Position numbers and translations under genes: made by a program. A stretch of 64,000 nt of DNA from Jaapia argillacea MUCL 33604. Lineage: Eukaryota > Basidiomycota > Agaricomycetes > Jaapiales > Jaapiaceae. Below, in pieces: positions 33,339-44,911 of this stretch; the stretch's first letter is position 1, and every line of letters starts with the position of its first letter. The stretch lies in the NCBI GenBank assembly GCA_000697665.1, contig KL197716.1, positions 471,211 to 535,210 on the forward strand, in the 5' to 3' direction. Under the pieces are notes generated by a model. That model worked only from the letters and a program-made list of their open reading frames with translations. It did no database searches and was not told the origin of the DNA.

Positions 33339-35725
33339 CTACTTGACACACAAGAACAACAACCCCCTCTTCGCCTTCTCAACTTCCTCCTCCAAACCCC
33401 TCGCATCCTGATTAGTCCACCAATTCTCCTTCCCAACCTCATCAAGCGTCTTCCCTCCTCTCAACGCACCCTCAAAAGTATTCTTTCTCGTATTCAACGC
33501 TGCCATCGCACGTGGATCCGAGTGTCCAGTAAAGATCACGAAAGCGGTGCGAGGAGGTAGGGATTGGTATAGTGTGGTTAGTTGAGTGTCGAGTCTTGAT
33601 AAGATTGCTGGTAGATTGGGTTGGGAAGGGGGATCTTCGGTCGAGGGCGTAGATGATTGCTCGCCCGCTTTTTGTGTGATCCCTACAAGAGAGAAATTAA
33701 GAGTGTCAACGTCATGGTTATGAACGACAAAAGCAAAGGCGACGTACATCCCAAGGCATCAGCAACAGCGTTGAACCTCCCAAACACAAACTGGTGAGCA
33801 GGTATAGTCTTCATCAACCCCTCAAAAATATCTTCATCATTCTTACAAGGGAAAGTGCTCGTAGCTTTCGCGCCATGCATAGCATTTGGGTTCCCATGGT
33901 CCACCACAGCCGATCGGATGACACCCGTCCCAGCATGTCCAGCCGATCTCGACATCCTCTCAAATATCGACTCAAAATCCGTTCTAAACTCTCCATACCC
34001 AGGTCCTACAAACACCAAACCAAGGATAAGCAAGCCATACAACCGTGGGTGAAATAGAAGAAACGAAAGACAAACCATTATCGAGCTTCTTCTTCAACAA
34101 CTCCAAACACGCTCTAGCGTCCTCCTCGGGGTCATGTCCCCCCTCTCCCCTATCCTGAATAACCCTCCCACACCACTTCTTTGTCAACCAAGCTAAAGCG
34201 GGCTTGAACGGTCTGCCCCTTGGATGATGATACAACACTGCCGTATCGATACATCTCGGATGACAGATTTTGAGGGTTTTGAGGTCGGATTCGAGGGAGT
34301 GGCCGAGGAGGATCGGGGTGGGTGTTGGTGGAGACGCTTGGGTAGGGGAGAGGAGAGAGAGGATGTGGGTTTGGACCTCGTTGAAGGTTGTTGTCACCGA
34401 GGCCAGCGATTCAGCTGTTATACCTGACCATCTATGCGATAGTGAAAGATTAGTTGGGGAGGAAGGACAAGGTTGCAGAAACGAACCTTGTCAGATAGTC
34501 TAGGATGGGTTTATGTGGTTTTACATGTTGGTCATACACAACTTTCCCAGTTTCATACTCGATAACGCAGACTCTCGTAAGCTCTTTCCCGTCTTCTGTT
34601 AAACACTGATTATTTGTTTACGCTGAACATGAGAATAGCTCGACCAAGGAAAACTCACCATTTCACAATCGATAGCATATACTATGGGTAAAACATCTGA
34701 TTCAGAATCGACCTCAATAAGAGGGACTTCCATCCATGCATCGTCCGGTTTCTGAAAGACATCGGCCATATAAGACGGAAGGGGATAGTCATTCTCGATC
34801 ATTTGCTCGATGCTCATGAGATATCGCGCTGGTGTCTTCTCCGTCGCTCGTTCTGCTACCAAAAACCATGTCAGACAAAGTTTTGCAATGTCAATGAAGG
34901 GAGGATAAAAGACGTACAAGCAACCCTCTGCTGCAACCTTTTCTTCTTCTCTTCACCCGTAACAGGCCCCTGGAAAAATTCCGCCATAACGGAATGCATC
35001 CTTGTTGCATCTCCAGGTGCACGTGTCGGACAAGCATGGCTGAAAGTGTGTGGGATAAACGGGACGCCTGAAGGTGTGGACGAGTCGGACTCTAATGGGG
35101 GGCTAGGTACGGGGATGGTGATAGGTACGTTTGGGTTGGTCGTTGCTGATGTTGGGAGAGGAGGAAGACCGAGGATGGACGGTGTTAAGCCCGGGATGAG
35201 GAGAGCGACTACTTTTGGGATAGAATGGGGGTTCTTGGTTGATAGTTAGGTATGAGTAGAAACCTTAGGAGGGCGAATAAGGTACATACGTCGACTCGAA
35301 CCCAAGATGGAGGTGGAGCGTCTGCGACGAGGTGAAGCACCAAATCACGAATATCCTAAGTAACACCTCCAAGTTATTGACACTGCGAAACCTAGAAGTA
35401 AAGTAAAGACCCACATTGATCCCAACTGCTTCTCTCCTCTTCACAATCTCACCCTTATTGTACATAAACCTAGGTGGAAGCGCCTATCCCAACCACGTTG
35501 ACCTCAGCTTCCTATCCGACAAACAGTCAAACGTACCTCATATTTCATATCTCTGCGCTTCGCCTTCTTCAACTTGCCTTTCTCTACCTTCGTCCAACCT
35601 CCATCATCACTCTCAGTTCCAAACTCTTGAACCAGTCCTTGTGAAACCTTCATTTTCTTATGGACTGGCGACGAAGGCATGGGTGCCGGCGATGGGGGCG
35701 AAGACGACACTTGCGCCCGTTTCAT
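33339..35725 (-). CDS. REX1/REXO1-type RNA exonuclease
   Basis: DEDDh 3'-5' RNA exonuclease, nuclear family that trims 5S rRNA and tRNA precursors. Start at 35725 (MKRAQVSSSPPSPAPMPSSP), with a basic stretch (KGKLKKAKRRDMKYE) and short exons. The exonuclease domain starts at LPIVYAIDCEM (first acidic pair) and continues with LTRVCVIEYETGKVVYDQHV, PILDYLTR, ILLGHSLESDLKTLK (third motif), CIDTAVLYHHPRG and HDPEEDARACLELLKKKLDN (last motif, with His and Asp). A C-terminal extension (GITQKAGEQSSTP ... KRGLLFLCVK) has a FTGHSDPRAM segment. About nine exons. The 5' half of this gene has been copied twice downstream (42 kb, decayed; 38.8 kb, deleted). This copy keeps all catalytic residues and appears to be the working gene. 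Confidence 0.88.
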
Positions 35726-36003
35726 CGCAAGTAGAAACGACAGTTACGAGGGCTATTTGGTTGAATGGCAAGCAAATGAGCATGAAGAAGTGAAGTTGCA
35801 GTCTGCTGCCGTCACTGCTTGAATATTTCGGGTTGCCTTTTTGGGATCGGTCAAGAATTCCAGTAGCCCGAACGAAGTTCCGTCGTCGTTCACTGGATTG
35901 TTCAACCTTGCTTTTCATATTGACCATCCTTGCCATGGAAAAATCAATACATAGAGGTAAACAAGCGAAACAAGGGGTAAGAAGAGGGATGTTCGATGTA
36001 AAA

Positions 36004-37635
36004 TTAGACAGCGCAACCACTTTGCTCCCGCTGAACTCGAATAATTTCCTGACCAAGTAGCACCAACCTGTGGTACAGCGAGTGCAAAGCACTGGAACTT
36101 GTCTTTTCGGATCTCCTCAATCTCTGCTCAAACATGTCGAGATTCTCTTTGATAGAGGCGTGCCCGACTTGTATTGTGCGATGCAAGTCAAAAACTTCGG
36201 AGCCGACCCGAAGCCGTTCCCATTCTAATAGCATTGTAGCAAGGAGTTGTCGCTTCCTTTCTGGATTATAGATTGTGACAGGAGGCATTCCAGCGGAAAA
36301 CCTGAAGCAATCTGCAGAAAAGCGTTGAAAGTTCACGAGAGTCTGAGATGGGGTAGGTATCGGGCCCGCGTTGAAAGACATTTGTGGCGGAGAATCAGCA
36401 GAGGTAGGAGGGTTCGCAACAAAAGCGGTATTGAGGGTTATGAGCGAGTTTGAATCTTGCGGGACAGTATCGGTATCGTTAGGCTCTGTAGTGGCGACAG
36501 AGCTACCACGAATCGCCGAGCCCTCGAGGGCGTGAAGCTCGGGAGGAGGAATATCGCTACCTCCATCAACGATATCTGGCATGTCTCGACCATCGGTGAT
36601 TTCGCAACAATTCTGACGAACCATTGCCCCGAGCTCACATCGGGCGAGTAACCTGTGACCGATCCTCGCATCCTGCCTCATCTTCGAGATCTTGATGACT
36701 TCATCCAAACCAAGCCGCTCCCCTTCCTGCCTCGTTAGAGCCTCTGGGCGTTCACAAATGGCGATATAAGCATCGTTCAGCCATTCCTTCATATCGTAAC
36801 GAATCCCAACGATAACCTTGTCAATTGGAGATGCCAATGGGAAGAGTTCTCTCATTGCGAGGGTGCGAATCGTGGCGAAGGACCATTCAGTGGCTAGAGC
36901 CAGGATAGCGATCCATTCATTCGCGGTGGTAGCAACGTGTCGGGCAAAATGGCTAAATATAATGCACAATTAAGGCTTCAGCCGTACTGAGAAGGTGATG
37001 ATCACGTACACAGGGTACAACACTCCGAGGAAACTTTCGAAACTTGCGATTGATACGTCCAAGACAATGGGACGTGACTCCGAGGAAGTAACGTGCAGCC
37101 GGAACATAGTCCTAAAGTACTCCGAATCTCGTTCGAAGAAGAACGAGTGTACCTTGAAAACCGTGTCCTCAACCTAGCAGTGATGATGAACAACTTGTAA
37201 CTTCGCAAGCACGATGAGGGGATGTACCAGGAAAAATACCATCTTATCCCTGAAATAAAACGATTCGTGTTTCTTAGCAGTGAAAACAGGAGTGGGGCGT
37301 TTGACAGAGGCATCACGGCGAGTGAACTCTCCTCCATCCGACCTCCCAATGGCCGCCGCCATGTCAGGCGATGGTAGGAGGGATTCACGATCGTCAAGTG
37401 CATCGTGGGCCGTCTTGGGCGATGGGCCGCTGTCACCGACATCTCTCAGAGCATGCCGGCTAGCGTCTACAAGGTCAGAGGAGGATGGAGTATCCTCCCC
37501 AACGTCCTCAAAATGCGCTATTTCTGAAGTAGCCGGGTAGAGTGACCCATTCGACGATGTTAGGCCGGGTGGATGGTCTCCACTCCCGTCCTTGAAGGAG
37601 GTATCTTGGTGTAGGCTATTATCGTCGTACTCCAT
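36004..37635 (-). CDS. BTB-domain protein H
   Basis: Three exons: 37635-37228, 37173-37010 and 36952-36004. Start MEYDDNSLHQDTSF by alignment with I and J. Exon 1 is disordered (SNGSLYPATSEIAHFEDVGE) and ends KKHESFYFRDKMVFFL. Exon 2 is the BTB core (VEDTVFKVHSFFFERDSEYF ... FESFLGVLYPV). Exon 3 has the BACK-like helices (NEWIAILALATEWSFATI, SPIDKVIVGIRYDMKEWLND, EGERLGLDEVIKISKMRQDA) and a long variable tail ending in a helical region (KRQLLATMLLEWERLRVGSE). No break was seen. First copy of the triplicated unit, tail to the 5' end of REX1. Confidence 0.78.
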
Positions 37636-38039
37636 CGGGTGTTGTATGGCGGTCGTGGTCGTGGTCGTCAGATGAGAGGGGCTGTAAACCTCGAGGCTCT
37701 TGGGCGCTTGGTGCCTCGCGCACTGCTGCCAGGTTTCCACATCAGAAGTTTCTACGCATCAGCGCTCCGGTCGGACATCATGTCCGATTTCCTACTCAGT
37801 GCTGCTGTGCTACCACACCTCCCAGTCAACCGCCAGTGACTGGTACACCTTTGTATTCTAACGTGGCAATTCGTCACGAATCTACGGCCATGCTGTGGGG
37901 CGGATCAGGTCCCTACTTATCAATCTTGGTAGAAGATATGTTTGTTCCATCGAGCCTAAGTAATGCTTGAGTCAATATTTCTGCACGCACAACGGATAGT
38001 TACCGAACCCATGACAACGTGGTGAGCATCTCGGTCGAA
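37636..38039. other. Upstream region of BTB gene H
   Basis: No gene seen. This presumed promoter has near-copies upstream of I (40812-41204) and J (44912-45348), with shared pieces such as TGACTGGTACACCTT and AGTAATGCTTGAGTCAATAT. Confidence 0.6.
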
Positions 38040-38762
38040 TGATCGGGGATTCGGTCAATTGCAGCATGGCCGTAGTGCATCCCCAAGACCTTTCATCCTT
38101 CGATCCATCTCCAGCACATCAACGCATGGGATGTTCCGTTTGACTTTCCCCGTCCCTCCCAACACCTCCTGGGCATCGGGAGTCGGTGCATGACGAAGCC
38201 TTTCTAATTCTCTCTTCGTGGCAGACATTTCTTAGGTCATTTCACTCCGCCGATCTTTGCGACACTTCTTATCGAGCCACTTCCACTATGTCTCCATCTG
38301 CATCGGCCATTGTACATGACCACCGGGGTTGGAACAGGGACACGCGGGCGGGGGAGACATAGCTTTCTGGGGAACGGGATCATATTGGGAGGTTTCCCGT
38401 AGAGGCGGTGGCACGATATCAGGTAAGGTATCGGCTGATGTGGAAGCAATGGTATGCGGAGTAAGGCCAGAATTGGCCCCGACGTCCCAGCCAGTCCGAG
38501 GACTAGCGACATCGGCTATTGGAGAGGGAGGACCGGGAGGCGTCCCCGATATTTGGGGGTTTACAATGCTGAATTTGGTGGGTTCCTCGGATTGAGCACA
38601 CTCCGACGAAGAAGAAATGGTTGGCCTGTTGGGAAGATTTGCGTTGGTCGACTGACCGCCGACGGTGGATTGAGAGATATCGACCACTTGAGCTGCCTGC
38701 TTTGAGATTATGGTACACTCGGCTTCTACAATGTTCTAGAGATCCTGGCACGGGTCGGCTGT
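38040..38762 (-). pseudogene. 3' remnant of BTB gene K, unit 1
   Basis: Reads as the variable tail of K without BTB or BACK exons: DISQSTVGGQSTNANLPN, ASPRTGWDVGANSGLTPHTI, LPPPLRE-like sequence and CPCSNPGGHVQWPMQMET, then a stop at 38286, followed by out-of-frame matches to K's last 60 codons (near 38100-38220). At its upstream end it runs straight into a REX1 remnant. No promoter or start of its own is evident. Confidence 0.8.
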
Positions 38763-38900
38763 TCTGACTCTACACGATAGTGAAAGGTTGGTTGGGAAGA
38801 AGGACCAGGTTGGAGAAACGCACCTCGTCAGATAGCCTAGAATGGGTTTGTGTAATGGCGGCGAAGACAACACCTGCGCTTGTTTCATCGGAAGTAACAG
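38763..38900 (-). pseudogene. REX1 remnant with internal deletion, unit 2
   Basis: The plus-strand sequence AATGGGTTTGTGT (matching the REX1 PILDYLTR exon near 34510) jumps directly to GGCGGCGAAGACAACACCTG (matching the start-codon region near 35695). About 1.2 kb present in REX1 is missing between them. It cannot code for an exonuclease. Confidence 0.8.
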
Positions 38901-39165
38901 TTACCAGGGCTATTTGGTTGAAGGGTAAGCAAATGAGTATAAGTATATAAGCGAACAAGTTGCAGTCCACTACCATCACCCCTCGAATATTTCGGGTTGC
39001 CTTTTTTGGATGGTCAAGAATTCAAGCAGAAGTTCAACCGGTCGACGTTAACGCACTGGTTCAACTTTCCTTTCAATTATTCGCTATTTTTCACTTGGAA
39101 AAATCGGTACATCGAGGGGGCTAGGCATAGCGAAACTAGGAGTAAGAAGAGGGCATGTTCCAACA

Positions 39166-40811
39166 TTAGACATTTGCTTCAGTACAACCAGTGCGCTCCC
39201 GTTGAACTCGAATAATTTCCTGACCAAGCGACACCAACCTGGCGTACAGCAAGCGTAAAACAGAAGACAATATCTTTTGAGGGCCTGCCAATCTTCGCTC
39301 GAACATTTCAAGCGAATCCTTGACAGAGGTGAGTTCAGCTTGCACAGTCTGATCTGGGTTGAAGACTTCTGCGTTGACTCGGAGGCGTTCCCATTCCAAT
39401 AGCATCGTGGCGACGAACTGACGCTTTCTTTCTAAGCTGTAGTCTGCGATAGGAGGTTTTTCAGCGGAAAACTTGGAGCAATCTGCGTAGAAGCGTTGAA
39501 AGCTCTCCGACTCGAGAGTCGAGGATGGGGCAGGTATCGGTGGGTCCGCGTTAGAAGACAGTTCTGGCGGAGACTCGGCAGAGAAGGGAGGGTTCGCATT
39601 GAGAGCGGTATTGGGGGTTACGAGCGAGTTTGAATCCAGAGGGATGGTATAGCTAGGCTCTGCGGAGCTACCACGAATTGCCGAGCCCTCGGGGACGCGA
39701 ACCTCGGGAGGAGATGCATTGCTACCTCCTTTAACGATATCTGGGATGTCTCGACCATTGGTGACTTCGCAATAACTCTCATTAACCATCGCCACGAGAT
39801 CGCATCGCGCGAGCAACTTGTAACCGATCCTCGCATCCTGCCTCATCTTCGAGATCTTGATAGCTTCAGCCAAACCAAGCCGCTCCCCTTCCTGCTTCGT
39901 TAGAGCCTCCGGACGTTCGCACATCGCCACATAAGCATCGTTCAACCACTCCTTGATATCGTAACGAATGCCAACGACAATCTTATCAATTGGAGATGCC
40001 AACGGGAAGAGTTCCCTCATTGCGAGAGTGCGAATCGTGGCGAAGGACCATTTGGTGGCTAGAGCCAGGATGGCGACCCATTCATTCGAGGTGGTAGCAA
40101 CATGTTGGGCAAAATGGCTAAATATGATGCATAATTAAGCTTCGGCCGTTTTGAGGAGGCGATAATAACTTACACAGGGTACAACACTCCGAGGAAACTT
40201 TCGAAACTTGCGATTGATACGTCCAAGGCGATGGGACGTGACTCCGAGGAAGTATCGTGCAGCCGGAACATAGTCCTAAAGTACTCCGAATCTCGCTCGA
40301 AGAAGAAGGAGTGGACCTTGAAGAGGGTGTCCTCAACCTAGCAATGACGATGAACAACTTCGAACATCACAACCACGATGAGGGGACGTACCAGGAAAAA
40401 TACCATCTCATCCCTGAAATAAAACAATTCATGTTTCTTGGTAGTGGAGGCAGGGGTAGGGGGTTTGACAGAGGCATCGCGGCCAGTGAAACTTTGTTCG
40501 AAGTCTCCTCCATCAGACCTCCCGGTGGGCCCCATCCTGCCAGGAGACGGCAGGATGGATTGCCGATCGTCACCCGCATTGTGGGCAGACTTATGCGATG
40601 CACCACTATCACCGAAAGCTCTCAGAGCATTCCGGCTAGAGCTTCCATGCTCAGCGGAGGATGAATTATCCTCCCCGACGTCCTCAAAATCAGATATTTC
40701 TGAAGTAGTTGGGGAGAGTGATCCATTCGACGATGTGGGGCTGGGTGGACGTCCTCCACTTTCCCGCCCGAAAGATGTGTCTTGGTACAGGTTAATGCCG
40801 TCGTAGTCCAT
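39166..40811 (-). CDS. BTB-domain protein I
   Basis: Second copy of the triplicated BTB gene, same three-exon plan as H and J. Start MDYDGINLYQDTSFGRESGG at 40811. Exon 1 ends KKHELFYFRDEMVFFL. The BTB core and BACK-like exons follow with the family motifs (SEWVAILALATKWSFATI by position, SPIDKIVVGIRYDIKEWLND, EGERLGLAEAIKISKMRQDA). The tail ends with ERRLAGPQKILSSVLRLLYA and GCTEANV. No break seen. Differences from H and J are concentrated in exon 1 and the tail, while the BACK-like exon is close to identical. Confidence 0.78.
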
Positions 40812-41204
40812 TGGGCGTTGTGCAGTGGTGGTGGTGTTGGTGGTGGTGGTGGTCAGATGAGAGAAGCTGTATACCTTGAGGCTCTTGAGCGCTTAATGCC
40901 TTGTGCGCTGCAGCCGTATTTCCACATCAGGAGTTCCTGTTAGCGCTCAGGTCGGACATCATAACGGCATGAGGCACAACTTCGACCTCTTCCTTAGTGC
41001 TTCTGTGCTACCGCACACCGGTCAACCACCAGTGACTGGTACACCTTGGTATTCCAAGCTGCAACTCCTGGGGAAGATCAAGTCCCTACTTATCAATGTT
41101 TGTAGAAGAGATGTCGCTCCATCGAGTCCAAGTAATGCTCGAGTCAATATTCCTGCACGCACAATGGATAGTTACCGAACCCGTGACAATGTGGTGAACA
41201 TCTC

Positions 41205-41835
41205 CGTCTGATGATCAAGCACCCAGTCAATTGCTGCGTGGCCCTAATGCATCCCCTAGAAGTTTCATCTTTCAATCCATCTCCAGCACATCAACGCAGG
41301 AGATGTTTCGTTTGACCTTCCCCGTCCCTGCCAACACCCCTTAGGCATCGGGAGTCGGAGCATGACGAAATTTCTCTAATTCCCTCTTCGTAGAAGGCAT
41401 TTCTTGAGTCATTTCATTCCGGCGATCCCTGGAGGACGGAATCGTGCTGAGAGGCTTCCCGTAGAGGTGGCGGCAAGGCTTCGGGTATGGTATTGGTGGA
41501 TATCAAAGCAATGGTATGCGGAGTAAGATTAGAATTCGCTCCAACGTCCCAACCAGTCCTAGGACTCGCGACATCGGCTATAGTATAGGGAGAACCAAGA
41601 GACGATCCCGATGTTTGGGAGTTTACATTGCTAGACTTGACGGATTCCTCGATTTGAGCCCACTCCCTCCGACGCAGAGGATATGGTCGGCCTGTTGGGA
41701 AGATTTGCGTTGGCCGACCGACCACCAACGATGGATTGAGAGATATCGACCACTTGAACAGCCTGCTATGGGAGTATGGTGCACTCGGCTTCTACGATGT
41801 TCTCGAGATCCTGGCGTGGGTCGGCTGTTGTACTG
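41205..41835 (-). pseudogene. 3' remnant of BTB gene K, unit 2
   Basis: Matches K's tail (NVNSQTSGSSLGSPYTIADV, ASPRTGWDVGANSNLTPHTI, ALPPPLREASQHDSVLQ), but several small deletions break the frame; the CPC..PGGHVQW segment is missing. It is in the same position relative to BTB I as the unit 1 remnant is to H. Confidence 0.8.
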
Positions 41836-42982
41836 ACCATCTACGCGGTCGTAAGAGGTTAGTTGGGAAAGAAGGACCAGGTTGGAGAAACGTACCTCGT
41901 CAGATAGTCTAGAATGGGTTTATGTGGCTTCACATGTTGGTCATGCACAACTTTCCCAGTTTCATACTCGATAACGCAGACTCTCGTAAGCTCTTTCCCG
42001 TCTTCTGTCAAGCAGCCGGACATGAGAGCAGCTCGAACGAGGGAAACTCACCATTTACAGTCGATAGCATATACGATGGGCAGAACATCCAATTTGGGAC
42101 CAAACTCGTTGAGAGGTACTTCCATCCACGCATCGTCAGGTTTCTGAATGACATCGACCATACAAGACGGAAGAGGATAGTTATTCTCGATCATTTGCTC
42201 GATGGTCATGAGGTATCGCGCCGGTGTCTTCTCCGTCTCTCGTTCTGCTACCAAAAACAATGTCAGACAAAGTTTCGTTATCGCAATAAAGAAGGGATCA
42301 AGCCATACAAGCGACTCCCTGCTGCAACCTTTTTTTCTTCTCTTCACCCGTAATAGGTCACTGGAAAAACTCCGCTACAACAGAATGTATCCTCGTGGCA
42401 TCGCCAGGGGCGCGTGTTGGACAAGCATGGCTGAAAGTGGAAGGTGTGGACGAGTCGGAGAGCGACTACTTTTGGGATAGAATGTGGGTTCTTGATTGAT
42501 AGTTAGGTATGAGTAGAAACTTTAGGTAGGAGAATAAGGCACGTACGTCAACTCGAACCCAAGATGGAGGTGGAGTGTCTGCGACGAGATGTAGCACCAA
42601 GTCATGAATGTCCTAAGTAGCACCTCCAAGTTACTGACACCGCAAACTTGGGAGCAGAGCAAAGACTCACATTGATCCCAACTGCCAGTGCTTCTCTCCT
42701 CTTCACAATCTTGCCCTTGTTGAAACCTAGGCGAAAGCACCTATCCCAACCACTTTGACCTCAGCGTCCCATCCAACAAATAGTCAAACATACCTCATAT
42801 TTCATATCTCCCCGCTTCGCCTTCTTCAATTTGCCTTTCTCTACCTTCGTTCAACCTCTATCGTCACTCTCGGCTCCAAACTCTTGAACCAGGCCCTGTG
42901 AAACCTTCATTTTCTTATGCACTGGCGAGGAAGGCATGTGCGCCGGCGATGGCGGCGAAGACGACACCTGCGCCCGTTTCAT
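41836..42982 (-). pseudogene. REX1 5'-half pseudogene, unit 3
   Basis: Near-copy of REX1 from its start codon region (42982) to the PILDYLTR exon (about 41880). The segment ARYLMTIEQMIENNYPLPSC is well preserved. The catalytic IDCEM is changed to IDCKW, the segment between start and domain has deletions, and the later exons with the other acidic residues are absent. It ends where the K tail of unit 2 begins. It cannot be an active exonuclease. Confidence 0.85.
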
Positions 42983-43267
42983 CTCAATTAGAGACGACAG
43001 TTACGAGGCTTATTTGATTGAAGGGCGAGCAAATGAGCATGAAGAACTCAAGTTGCAGTCCGCTGCCGTCACCGCTCGAATATTTCGGGTTGCCTTTTTT
43101 GGATGATCCAGAATTCAAGCAGAAGTTCAACCAGTCGACGTTCACTGCACTGGTTCAACTTTCCTTTCAAATTGTTCGTTATTCTTCACTTGGAAAAATC
43201 GGTACATCGAGGCGGCTAAGTATAGCGAAACAAGAAATTGTAAGAAGAGGGCATGTTCCACGCAACA

Positions 43268-44911
43268 TTAGACATTTGTTTCAGTCCAACCACTGTGCTC
43301 CCGATGAACTCGAATAATTTTATGACCAAGCAACAGCAACCTGGCGTACGGCAAGTCCAAATCGTCAGGTTTTGCCTTTGAAGATTTCGCCATTTTCTGC
43401 TTGAGTATATCAAGCATATCTTTGATAGAGGTGAACTCGACTTGCAGAGTCTGATGTGGGTCAAAAACTTCTGCGTTGACTCGCAGCCGTTCCCATTCTA
43501 GCAGCATCGTGGCAGCGAACTGTCGGTTTCTTTTTGCGCTGTTGTTTTTGAGAGGAGGCTTTTCAGCGGAAAACCTGGAGCAATCTGCACAGAAACGTTG
43601 AAAGCTCTCGAGAGTCTGAGATGGGGCAGGTATCGGGTCCACGTCGGAAGACAGTTGTGGTGGAGAGTCAGCAGGGGTGGGAGGGTTCGCATCGAGAGCG
43701 GTATTAAGGGTTACGAGCGAATTTGAATCTACCGGGACGGCATTGCTAGGTTCTGCAGTGGCGAGAGAGCTACCACGAATTGCCGAGCCCTCGGGGACGC
43801 GAACCTCGGGAGGAGAAACATTGGTGCCTCCGTCAACGACATCTGGGATGTCTCGACCATCGCCAACTTCGCAACAACAACTCTGACGAACCATCGCCAC
43901 GAGATCGCATCGCGCGAGCAACTTGTAACCGATCCTCGCATCCTGCCTCATCTTCGAAATCTTGATAACTTCATCCAAACCAAGCCGCTCCCCTTCCAGC
44001 TTCGTTACAGCCTCAGGGCGTTCACAAATGGCCACATAAGCATCGTTCAACCACTCATTGATATCGTAACGAATCCCGACGACGATCTTGTCAATTGGAG
44101 ATGCAAATGGGAAGAGTTCTCTGATTGCGAGGGTGCGAATCGTGGCGAAGGACCATTCAGTGGCTAGAGCCAGGATAGCGATCCATTCATTCGCGGTGGT
44201 AGCAACGTGTTGGGCAAAATGGCTAAACATGATGCATGATTAAGACTTCAGCTAAGTTGTGAGGAGGTGATAATAACTTACACAGGGTACAACACTCCAA
44301 GGAAACTTTCGAAACTCGAGATCGATACGTCCAAGACGATGGGACGTGACTCCGAGGAAGAACCGTGCAGACGGAACATAGTTCTAAAGTACTCCGAATC
44401 TCGCTCGAAGAAGAACGAGTGCACCTTGAAGAGGGTGTCCTCAACCTACTTAACAGTGGTGATGAACAACTTGTAACGTCACAATCTCGATGAGAGGACG
44501 TACCAGGAAAAATACCATCTCATCCCTGAAATAAAACGATTCATGTTGCTTAGCGGTGAAAACAGGAGTGGGGAGTTGGACAGAGGCATCGCGGCGAGTG
44601 AAGTCCCCTCCATTCGACCTCCCAGGTGCCGTCATCATGTCAGGCGACGGCAGGAGGGATTGACTATCGTCAAGCGCATCGTGGGCAGACTTGGGCGATG
44701 CACCGCTGTCACCGACATCTCTGAGAGTATGCCGGCTAGCGTGTGCAAGGTCAGAGGAGGATGGATTATCCTCCCCAACATCCTCAAAATCAGATATTTC
44801 TGAAGTAGTCGGGGAGAGTGATCCATTCGACGATGTTGGGCTGGGTGGACGTCCTCCACTTTCGCCCTCGAAAGATGTGCTTTGGTACAGGTTATTGCCG
44901 TCGTAGTCCAT
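43268..44911 (-). CDS. BTB-domain protein J
   Basis: Third copy of the triplicated BTB gene. Start MDYDGNNLYQSTSFEGESGG at 44911. Exon 1 ends KQHESFYFRDEMVFFL, then the BTB core (VEDTLFKVHSFFFERDSEYF) and the BACK-like exon (NEWIAILALATEWSFATI, SPIDKIVVGIRYDINEWLND, EGERLGLDEVIKISKMRQDA). The tail has the shared VPEGSAIRGSS and FAATMLLEWERLRVNAEVFD blocks, and ends SGWTETNV. No break seen. It most likely represents the original position next to gene K, since K is complete here. Confidence 0.78.
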
